This document shows positions 57,050-64,000 of a stretch of 64,000 nucleotides of DNA, piece after piece. The notes under the pieces are model-generated. The model had not been told where the DNA came from and ran no database searches. It saw only the letters and a program-made list of their open reading frames with translations. Every line of letters starts with the position of its first letter. Positions within the stretch are counted from its first letter, which is position 1. The position numbers were made by a program, and so were the translations under genes. The DNA lies in the NCBI GenBank assembly GCA_020403265.1, contig JADBXZ010000058.1:1-64000 (forward strand), written 5' to 3'. The stretch comes from Bacteroidota bacterium. Its GTDB lineage: Bacteria; Bacteroidota; Bacteroidia; B-17B0; Aurantibacillaceae.

Positions 57050-59260
57050 TTATTTTTTGGCTTCTTGAAGTTTAACGATAATAAATTCTGTTCTTCTATT
57101 TTTGGCATGTTCGTCTTCACTGCACGTTGGTTTCACCTTACCTTCGCATTTACAACCATTTAACAATTTACTTTCACCGTAACCTTTACCGGTAATTCGA
57201 AGTGCACTGATACCTTTTTTAACAATGTATGCGGCACTGGCCTTAGCTCTCGTTGTAGATAATTTAATATTCGCGGCAGCATTACCTCTGCAATCAGTAT
57301 GAGAGCCTAATTCAATGAACATATTAGGGTAATCGTTCATTACCTTTACTATTTTATCTAATTCAATAGCGGCATCCGGCCTGATTATAGATTTACCAAG
57401 GTCAAAATAGATTGGCTTAATGTCAATTAACTTGGCCAAGTCCATACCTACAGCAACTTTACCCATTTTTAAATCAAGTGTTTCATTCAAATTAATATCA
57501 CCAGCCTTGGTAATATCGTGTATAAATGTTAATTGTTTCTCAACATATCCTTCTTTCTTAAGTGTAATTAAGTAACTTATTTTATCGCCAATTTTTTTAT
57601 CAGTAATAGCTTTTCTGTAATCGCCGGCACTTGTTGTTGTGTAAGTATCAAATTTATTTTTATTTGGTAGTTCAACAATATCTATATTGACACCTTCTAA
57701 CGGCAAGTTAGTTTTAATATCAGTAACTAACCCTATTAATGCTATTTTCGGTACCTTTTCAAGCAACAGCGTTCTTGTAAAACTATCTGCCGGATCCATA
57801 TTAACAGTTAAGTTTTCTTCATATTTTTTATAATCCAATTTTTCAACTACAACAGAGTAAGTATTTTCTTCTTCAATGGTAGTTGCATATTCTCCCTTTT
57901 CGTTTGTGGTAACTTCGACCTCGTTGATTTTAAATGAGGTATTAGATAGCGTTTCACCAGTTTCTTTGTCTTTTGTAATAAGCGTTACTTCTTTACCGTA
58001 TTTAACCTCTCTTAGGATTGTAAAATTATAAATATCATCATCCATGCCCCCCATTTTGCGGTTACTACTTAAATACCCCGTTTTATTATCTTCAGTTAAA
58101 TAAACGCCAAAGTCATCATAAGGTGAATTTACCGGATCGCCTACGTTGTATGATTTACTTGATTTTTCATTTTTTATTGTTGTTTCAAATACATCTAAGC
58201 CACCTATACCTTCACGACCGTTAGAAGAGTAATATAATTTTCCGTTACCTGCAATAAATGGAAATACTTCGTTTCCCGGTGTATTAACTTTGTCTCCTAA
58301 ATTTTCGGGCTTGCCCCAATTCCCATCTACTCCTTTTTTTGAAACATAAATGTCCATGCCGCCCAATCCACCCGGCATATCGCTCGCGAAATACAAATAA
58401 TTGCCATCTCCGCTTAAACTTGGATGTGCATAATTATAGTCCTTGTTGTTAAACGACAAAATATAAACTCTATCAAAGCCATTTCTATTCATAGTTGCTT
58501 TATAAATTTGAAGCTTGTAATTTCCATCAACACTTTTTTCAGCCGAATTGGAGGTGTTTCTGGTAAAGAAAACACTTTGCATGTCTTTAGAAAAACAAAT
58601 CGGGCCATCGTTGTATTTTGAGTTTAGATCACCCATAAATTGTTTTGGCGCTAATTGTTTACCGCTTGCATCTTTTTCAGTTGTGAGCAAGCCAATGTAG
58701 CTACCGTTAGTCCAGCCGTGTTTTCTATTAATCCACGCACTTTTGTTTCTTGAGGAAGCAAAAACAACTGTATTATTAAAATTAACCGCACAAAAATCAT
58801 TTTCAGATGAATTGAAGTTCGCTAATTCTACTTTATAAGCATCTTTGTTCTTGAAGAAGGAGTTATACTTTTCAACAATAAGACTTAAGTTTTTTCCTCT
58901 TACATCATCATTGAATTTACTAAATTGATTTTTAGCATCTTCTTTATTTCCTTTTTCTAGTAATGCTTGTCCATAGTATAGCTGATGTATAGATGAGGCT
59001 TTACCATACTTGACCAATGCGCCATAGCATTTTAAGGCACCATTTGTGTTATTGGTTAATCTATAACAATCACCTAAATTAGATAATAGAAGTTTGTCGC
59101 TACTGTCTTTTTTATAAACTTTTTCGTAGTAAGGAATGGCTTGTGCATAAGATTGATTTGCAAAGTGTTTATTGGCTTTCTTAAGCGCTCCACTTTGAGC
59201 GTGTGAAGCTATCGTTAGCAACAAACTGCTGACTAAAAAATGATATTTAATAAATCTCAT
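57050..59260 (-). CDS. OmpA-family protein with TPR, PD40 and carboxypeptidase-regulatory-like domains (T9SS PorE-like)
   Basis: The ATG at 59260 gives 736 residues with a signal peptide (MRFIKYHFLVSSLLLTIASHA). TPRs occupy about residues 28-120 (KANKHFANQSYAQAIPYYEKV), then PD40-type propeller blades (FASDMPGGLGGMDIYVSKK), a carboxypeptidase-regulatory-like module (about 415-500), and a C-terminal OmpA peptidoglycan-binding domain (FIELGSHTDCRG ... NRRTEFIIV). This layout is that of PorE-like proteins beside PorP/SprF. It would link the outer membrane complex to peptidoglycan. Its start is 4 nt after the PorP/SprF stop. Confidence 0.92.
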   Translation of the reverse strand: MRFIKYHFLVSSLLLTIASHAQSGALKKANKHFANQSYAQAIPYYEKVYKKDSSDKLLLSNLGDCYRLTNNTNGALKCYGALVKYGKASSIHQLYYGQALLEKGNKEDAKNQFSKFNDDVRGKNLSLIVEKYNSFFKNKDAYKVELANFNSSENDFCAVNFNNTVVFASSRNKSAWINRKHGWTNGSYIGLLTTEKDASGKQLAPKQFMGDLNSKYNDGPICFSKDMQSVFFTRNTSNSAEKSVDGNYKLQIYKATMNRNGFDRVYILSFNNKDYNYAHPSLSGDGNYLYFASDMPGGLGGMDIYVSKKGVDGNWGKPENLGDKVNTPGNEVFPFIAGNGKLYYSSNGREGIGGLDVFETTIKNEKSSKSYNVGDPVNSPYDDFGVYLTEDNKTGYLSSNRKMGGMDDDIYNFTILREVKYGKEVTLITKDKETGETLSNTSFKINEVEVTTNEKGEYATTIEEENTYSVVVEKLDYKKYEENLTVNMDPADSFTRTLLLEKVPKIALIGLVTDIKTNLPLEGVNIDIVELPNKNKFDTYTTTSAGDYRKAITDKKIGDKISYLITLKKEGYVEKQLTFIHDITKAGDINLNETLDLKMGKVAVGMDLAKLIDIKPIYFDLGKSIIRPDAAIELDKIVKVMNDYPNMFIELGSHTDCRGNAAANIKLSTTRAKASAAYIVKKGISALRITGKGYGESKLLNGCKCEGKVKPTCSEDEHAKNRRTEFIIVKLQEAKK

Positions 59261-59264
59261 ATGA

Positions 59265-60218
59265 TTAAAAATAACGTGGTGTAACAACTTTTTTGCCTTT
59301 GTAACTAAATAAATAGTTTAATACTAGTTCGTGAGATCCGTTGCTGTATTTGTTGATACTATTTAAGTTATAATCAAAAGCATAACTTACCAAAAATTGT
59401 GGACTAAGTTGAACACCGGCTATTGCTGAAGCAGATGCGTTGTAGCGATATGCCAGGCCAGCCCATACGAAATCTTTAATTAAAAAATTAGCATTTAAAT
59501 CTACTTGAACTGGCGAATTTGCAACGGCTTTCACCATTCCTTGTGCCTTTAATTTTAAGTCTGGTGAGAGCGTGAACAAATTTCCAACCATCAAGTAATA
59601 GTGATACTTGGATGGAGAGAACCCCAATTCGGCGTTTGCATCTCCATTCATAAATTTAATATTATCCTGAATCATTCGCGGAATAGACAAACCGGCATAG
59701 AAAGTTTTATTAGAATAATAAACCCCTGTTCCAAAGTTTGGCGTTAAAATACTTTGGCTATTTTGAGAGAACTGGGGGTCAATTGTATTATCATCATTTG
59801 TTTTTAACTCAGAAAATTTATTGACTTGATTGTGCACACCTACCATTAAACCAAAAGCTAGTCTTTGATCCTTATCTAATTTCAAACGATATGCATAACT
59901 TCCATAAACTAAGTTTCTGTTTAAAACACCAATTCGTTCGTTTAAAAAACTTAAACCTAACCCCATTTTGTTATCCAGTAAAGGCCCATGTAAGGAAAAA
60001 GAAGTTGTTACAGGCCTACCCGCGAAATTTAACCATTGTTGTCTGTGAAGCAAAGTTGCACTCATAGCTTCTTTACTGCCTGCATAGGCAGGATTTATGT
60101 ACATTTCATTAAACATAAACTGTGTAAACATAGCGTCAAATTGAGCATTCATGTTATTTGCCATGGTAATAAAAACCATTACAATTAATGCTTTAAGGTT
60201 TAATTTTATATATTTCAT
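59265..60218 (-). CDS. PorP/SprF-family type IX secretion membrane protein
   Basis: A 317-residue protein with a signal peptide (ending MNNMNAQ) and the family start FDAMFTQFMFNEMYINPAYAGSKEAMSAT, then a predicted beta-barrel to the end. PorP/SprF proteins bind type B T9SS cargo at the cell surface. It lies between a type B cargo gene and an OmpA/PD40 gene on the same strand, so it probably attaches that cargo. Confidence 0.95.
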   Translation of the reverse strand: MKYIKLNLKALIVMVFITMANNMNAQFDAMFTQFMFNEMYINPAYAGSKEAMSATLLHRQQWLNFAGRPVTTSFSLHGPLLDNKMGLGLSFLNERIGVLNRNLVYGSYAYRLKLDKDQRLAFGLMVGVHNQVNKFSELKTNDDNTIDPQFSQNSQSILTPNFGTGVYYSNKTFYAGLSIPRMIQDNIKFMNGDANAELGFSPSKYHYYLMVGNLFTLSPDLKLKAQGMVKAVANSPVQVDLNANFLIKDFVWAGLAYRYNASASAIAGVQLSPQFLVSYAFDYNLNSINKYSNGSHELVLNYLFSYKGKKVVTPRYF

Positions 60219-60234
60219 TTTCTAATTTTTAATA

Positions 60235-63200
60235 TTAATACTGTAATACAACAAACCCATTCAACGGTTTAATTGACTTATCATTGAACTCAATAATATA
60301 GTAATAGGTGCCTTGCGGCAACTTATTAGAGCCTAAAGCTCCGCTCACATTCGGGAACCCATTCCAAGTATTACTATATTCAGTTTGTTCAAACACTTTA
60401 CTACCCCATCTGTTAAACACAGTAACTTTATTACCTGCAGGTAGTCCCTTGATAAACCAAGTTTCGTTTTTGCCATCTCCATCCGGAGAGAAACCTTGCG
60501 GCACAAAAAGTGTAAAGTTAGAAATGGTTAAAACGGTTGGTTTATTGTCAGCCGCTTCATTCCAAATACCATTATTGTTAATATCCGGGTTTGTTCCATC
60601 TCCGGATATATCGTTAACTAATGTACTGTTAGAACTGATAGCTGAACCAAAAGCAGAATTGCTGAACACTGTTACCGTATCCGGATTAACGTTAATTGTA
60701 AAGCTTACAAAACTTATTGCACCTGGTGGTAAAATACTTAATGACGGCGTAATTAAATTAATTGCTGTATTACCGTTGTATAGAGGGTTTGCAATCAAAC
60801 TTCCACTCGCTACCGGACTATTTTTTAAAGTATAGCTTGCCGGTATTCGAATTGTATTATTAAACAAACTATCTTTAATAACAAAATTTTTAAGCGTGTC
60901 ATTACCTAAGTTATGCGCTGTTATGGTGTAAGAAATGTCATAGGTGCCATCGCTTAATTTCTCACTAATGGCTCCAATTTTAGTTAAACCAAAGAAAAGC
61001 TTAGGAGGTAAGTTAAGTGGTGTTGGTACATTGTCATCACTAAATAAACCATCATTATCAAAGTCAGGATTATTGCCAACTTGCGACGAATCAACATAAA
61101 CAATACCACTGGTTGTTTGAGCAACTCCAAAAACTGTATTGTTAAATGGCCCAAATTTTCCATTATGACTTATTGTTAAGCCAAATAACAAGGTGTCAGT
61201 TGAGTTTGCATTAAGCACGCTTAAGGTATTAGTTAAAATGGTTTGACTACTACCATTAAAACTAGGTTCTAAAGTTAAACTACTCGCTGTGCTAATAATA
61301 GTTGGAGTAGATGTTATGGTATAAGTGGTAGGTAAAGGGAAAGTGTTATTTAGGTTCTCATAAAGAACAACGTTGTTAAGGGTTGCGTTGGAATTGTTTT
61401 TAACAACTACCTTGTAGCTTACTGAGTAGGTACTGTTGGTTAGTAAGCTCACAGTGTTAACTGATTTTGCAATGCCAAATACAGTGTTGGTTGCGCATGA
61501 AGTTGGAATTAATAACACAGTTGTATCTTTTATACATCCATTTGCACCGAAATAGCGAATGGTTATCGGAGTAATAACTAACGGGTTTGTTAATGTTGAG
61601 GTTAAAACCCCTGTAGTTGGTATATTAACCGCGCTACTGTATGTCGCTGTTCCTGTGTAGGTGGTTCCAGAAACAAAATCAAATTTATCACCTAAAACAA
61701 AACCACCAGCAATCAAACTTCCGTTGTTATTTGTTGTTGTCCCTGAGCAAGTTGCCGGTAATACTGTTGTTGTAATTGGCACTGTTGTATTGGTTATTAT
61801 AACTGCAACTGTGCTGGCTGGACAATTGGAAGTTAAATCAGTTACGGTTAATGTATAATTACCAGCTAACGTTGTACTGATGATTGCTGTACTGGCCGTA
61901 AATGATGATGGTCCTTGCCATGCATAACCTACATTAGTTGCAGATGATATAGCACTAAGTGTTACGGTGGTATTTGCACAAGTAATGTTACCGGTAGTCG
62001 TTAAACTTATGCTAGGGACACTTCCATCGTTTTGAACGTTAATTGTTGAGGTAGCGCTACATCCTGATGTTAGTTCAGTAACACTTAATGTATAAACACC
62101 AGCAATCGCAATTGAGCTTGGTGATTGAACACTAGATGTAAAACTAAATGGACCTGACCAGTTATAACTTACACTTGTTGGTGTTGATGCTCCCGTTAAA
62201 TTAACACTTGGTGTAGCGCAACTAATTGTTCCGCTAACAGACGCAGTTGGACTTGGTATTGAATTAACTGTAATTGTAACAGTTGCTGTTGAAGTGCCAC
62301 AACTAGCATTACTTCCTGTAACCGTATAAATGGTTGTTGTTGTCGGACTAACAATGGCTAAAGAAGAAGTAATTGTTCCAGGCTCCCATGTGTAGGTACT
62401 TGCTCCACTTGAAATAAGGGTTGCCGTTTGTCCTGAACATAAAGCCGAATTGGAACTAGCCGCAGTTACAGTTGGTGTTGAGAAAACACTAATTTGAACT
62501 GTTTGAGTATTGGTACATCCACCGCTTGCATTCTCTCCGGTAACCGTGTATGTTTGAGTAACAGTTGGTGTAACAACAACACTTGTTCCGGTTAAAATAC
62601 CAGGAATCCAAGTGTAGCTGGTTGCTCCTGAGAGATTTAATGTTGCACTTCCGCCTAAACAGACAAATGTTGAAGATGGAGTAATTGTCACAATAGGTCC
62701 GGGAGTAACAGCAATTCCTACTGTTGCAGTTCCACTGCATCCTACAGTAGTCGTTCCTATAACAGTGTATACCGTGTTAGAAGTTGGAAGGTCAATAACC
62801 AAAGAGCCCGTTGTCGAAATTGGTAACCAGCTATAGATTGAAGCACCTGTTGCAGTTAAACTAACAGATGATCCTGCACAAACGGTTAAAGTACTTACAC
62901 TTGCATTAATTGTAGGCGTAGCGCCCACATTTAAGTTGTTGGTGGATGACGCAACACAAGCGCCGTTTTGACCAAGGAGTGTATAAGTTGTTGAACCAGT
63001 AGGACTAACAACAGCAACTGAAGAAGTTATTGAAAACGGCAACCAGGTATAGGAGTTTGCTCCATTCGCAACAAGTGTGGCTGAATTTCCGCTACAAACA
63101 GCAGTGGCACCGCTAACAGATAAAGTTGGAGTTAAATCAACGGATAAAGATGCTACAGCCTGTGTCGTACAACCACTAATACTTGTTCCAATTAATGTGT

Positions 63201-64000
63201 AATTTGTAGCTGCGGTTGGGGTAACAACAATACTTGGCGAAACCACAGGTAAAGAAACAATCCATGTATAAGTGCTGGCGCCGCTTGCTGTTAAAGTAGC
63301 GGATGAACCGGCACAAATACTGCTATTATTTGGTGTAATTGTAATTGAAGGAGCTGGATTAATAAAGATATTTATAGTTTGAGTACTAACACAAGAACCG
63401 TTTTGACCCGTAACAGTATAAGTTGTGTTACTTGTTGGACTAACAACTGCTAATGATCCGGTAATTGAGCCTGGCTGCCATGTATAAGATCCTGCTCCGG
63501 TTGCTGTCAGGGTGGATGATTCTCCGACACATATGCTTGGAGCTGATGCTGATGTAATAATTGTTGGAGTTGGAGTAACATTTATTGTGAAAACGGTTGT
63601 TGAGTTACATCCTAGTGAACTGGTTCCGGCAACCGTGTATATGGTGGTTCCGTTCAATGTTAGAGTTTGGTTTGCGCCAATTAAACTTCCCGGATTCCAG
63701 GTGTAAGTATTTGCCCCGGTTGCAGTTAAATTCAAGGTTGTTCCGCTACAGATAGAAGCTGTAGGATTATTAACAGTAATAGTAGGTAATGGATTAACTG
63801 TGATTAAAACGGTAGTGTTACTTGAACAGCCGGCTAATGTTTGACCAATGACAGTATAATTTGTTGTGACAGAAGGCGACACTGTGATTAAACTACCGGT
63901 AGTCCCAACCGGAAGCCAGGTGTAACTATTTGCACCAATTACACCTAAAGATGCAGTGCTGCCTGCACAAATTATAGAAGCGCTGGTTGCAGCTGTTAAG
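60235..64000 (-). CDS. Large T9SS type B adhesin-like protein with Ig-like repeats (5' part outside window)
   Basis: The frame is open from the right edge to the stop at 60235, at least 1254 residues, so the N-terminus and signal peptide are missing. Eight repeats of about 72 residues (pattern xIC.G..xxL.A.GA..YTW.P) fill the part from the edge to about residue 570. Two diverged Ig-like modules, then two DUF11-like modules (FGIAKSVNTVSLL; FFGLTKIGAISEK) and a C-terminal gliding-motility/type B sorting domain (VPQGFSPDGDGKNETW ... FNRWGSKVFEQ ... LNGFVVLQY) follow. A surface filament or adhesin exported by T9SS. Confidence 0.92.
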   Translation of the reverse strand, partial: LTAATSASIICAGSTASLGVIGANSYTWLPVGTTGSLITVSPSVTTNYTVIGQTLAGCSSNTTVLITVNPLPTITVNNPTASICSGTTLNLTATGANTYTWNPGSLIGANQTLTLNGTTIYTVAGTSSLGCNSTTVFTINVTPTPTIITSASAPSICVGESSTLTATGAGSYTWQPGSITGSLAVVSPTSNTTYTVTGQNGSCVSTQTINIFINPAPSITITPNNSSICAGSSATLTASGASTYTWIVSLPVVSPSIVVTPTAATNYTLIGTSISGCTTQAVASLSVDLTPTLSVSGATAVCSGNSATLVANGANSYTWLPFSITSSVAVVSPTGSTTYTLLGQNGACVASSTNNLNVGATPTINASVSTLTVCAGSSVSLTATGASIYSWLPISTTGSLVIDLPTSNTVYTVIGTTTVGCSGTATVGIAVTPGPIVTITPSSTFVCLGGSATLNLSGATSYTWIPGILTGTSVVVTPTVTQTYTVTGENASGGCTNTQTVQISVFSTPTVTAASSNSALCSGQTATLISSGASTYTWEPGTITSSLAIVSPTTTTIYTVTGSNASCGTSTATVTITVNSIPSPTASVSGTISCATPSVNLTGASTPTSVSYNWSGPFSFTSSVQSPSSIAIAGVYTLSVTELTSGCSATSTINVQNDGSVPSISLTTTGNITCANTTVTLSAISSATNVGYAWQGPSSFTASTAIISTTLAGNYTLTVTDLTSNCPASTVAVIITNTTVPITTTVLPATCSGTTTNNNGSLIAGGFVLGDKFDFVSGTTYTGTATYSSAVNIPTTGVLTSTLTNPLVITPITIRYFGANGCIKDTTVLLIPTSCATNTVFGIAKSVNTVSLLTNSTYSVSYKVVVKNNSNATLNNVVLYENLNNTFPLPTTYTITSTPTIISTASSLTLEPSFNGSSQTILTNTLSVLNANSTDTLLFGLTISHNGKFGPFNNTVFGVAQTTSGIVYVDSSQVGNNPDFDNDGLFSDDNVPTPLNLPPKLFFGLTKIGAISEKLSDGTYDISYTITAHNLGNDTLKNFVIKDSLFNNTIRIPASYTLKNSPVASGSLIANPLYNGNTAINLITPSLSILPPGAISFVSFTINVNPDTVTVFSNSAFGSAISSNSTLVNDISGDGTNPDINNNGIWNEAADNKPTVLTISNFTLFVPQGFSPDGDGKNETWFIKGLPAGNKVTVFNRWGSKVFEQTEYSNTWNGFPNVSGALGSNKLPQGTYYYIIEFNDKSIKPLNGFVVLQY
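62280..64000 (-). repeat. Tandem repeats of about 216 nt within the adhesin gene
   Basis: At least eight coding repeats of about 216-219 nt, marked by the recurrent Cys-Gly-Ser and YTW motifs, fill this stretch and run out of the window. They are diverged in nucleotide sequence, so this is an old domain array rather than recent satellite expansion. Confidence 0.8.

Noticed and set aside
62280-64000. Regular repeats resembling a CRISPR or satellite array
   Set aside because: They lie in one open frame, are about 216 nt long, differ in sequence and encode Ig-like domains.

Overview
The window is a stretch of a low-G+C Bacteroidota chromosome. Evidence for the phylum: two proteins end in type A T9SS sorting domains plus a third PhoX-like one; two giant repeat proteins carry gliding-motility/type B (CHU_C) C-termini; a PorP/SprF protein and an OmpA/PD40/TPR protein sit beside one of the giants; there are SusD-free outer-membrane style lipoproteins, a C39 peptidase ABC exporter of the Bacteroidota type, and a MauG-like peroxidase. 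I cannot place it below phylum level. No tRNA, rRNA, CRISPR array, insertion sequence or integrase was seen.

Layout. 1-1143: the 3' part of a TolC-like outer membrane factor. 1252-2925: fhs (formate-THF ligase). 2969-10864: an accessory island with an XRE regulator and a RiPP cluster of the grasp-with-spasm type: GG-leader precursor peptide, thioredoxin-like lipoprotein, ATP-grasp ligase GwsG, SPASM protein GwsS, C39-peptidase ABC exporter, a small unknown protein and an HlyD adaptor. The modification enzymes would crosslink the precursor core, the C39 domain would cut the leader after GG, and the ABC/HlyD pair, possibly with an outer membrane factor such as the one at the left edge, would export it. 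The island is bracketed by fhs and by a diverged 45-nt copy of the fhs 3' end at 10910-10954, directly before the next gene: this looks like an insertion scar. gwsS also seems to have a -1 frameshift near its 5' end.

10960-31904: NAD(P)-binding protein, a receptor-like membrane protein that has lost its output domain, gcvP, a pseudouridine synthase, a haem/copper monooxygenase-like lipoprotein, a dinB-dnaE pair (translesion synthesis), an EamA transporter, a PIG-L deacetylase-like lipoprotein, two T9SS-secreted proteins (one an esterase), a helical repeat protein, polA with a small exported protein, and an omega-amidase-like nitrilase. 31901-36320: a TPR membrane protein and a GT2/GT9/SDR operon, probably for lipopolysaccharide or another glycan. 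36317-40797: TPR protein, DPP-IV-like peptidase, der.

40893-47053: a T9SS type B giant protein followed closely by mnmH and selD, which together make 2-selenouridine in tRNA. 47099-51540: monohaem lipoprotein, MauG-like peroxidase, PhoX-like secreted protein. 51701-54330: ABC ATPase with a multi-spanning membrane partner. 54462-56745: gatA, tatA and a small unknown gene, with clear intrinsic terminators. 57050-64000: OmpA-family protein, PorP/SprF and a repeat-rich T9SS type B adhesin-like protein that runs off the right edge; this three-gene arrangement is typical of T9SS/gliding surface systems.
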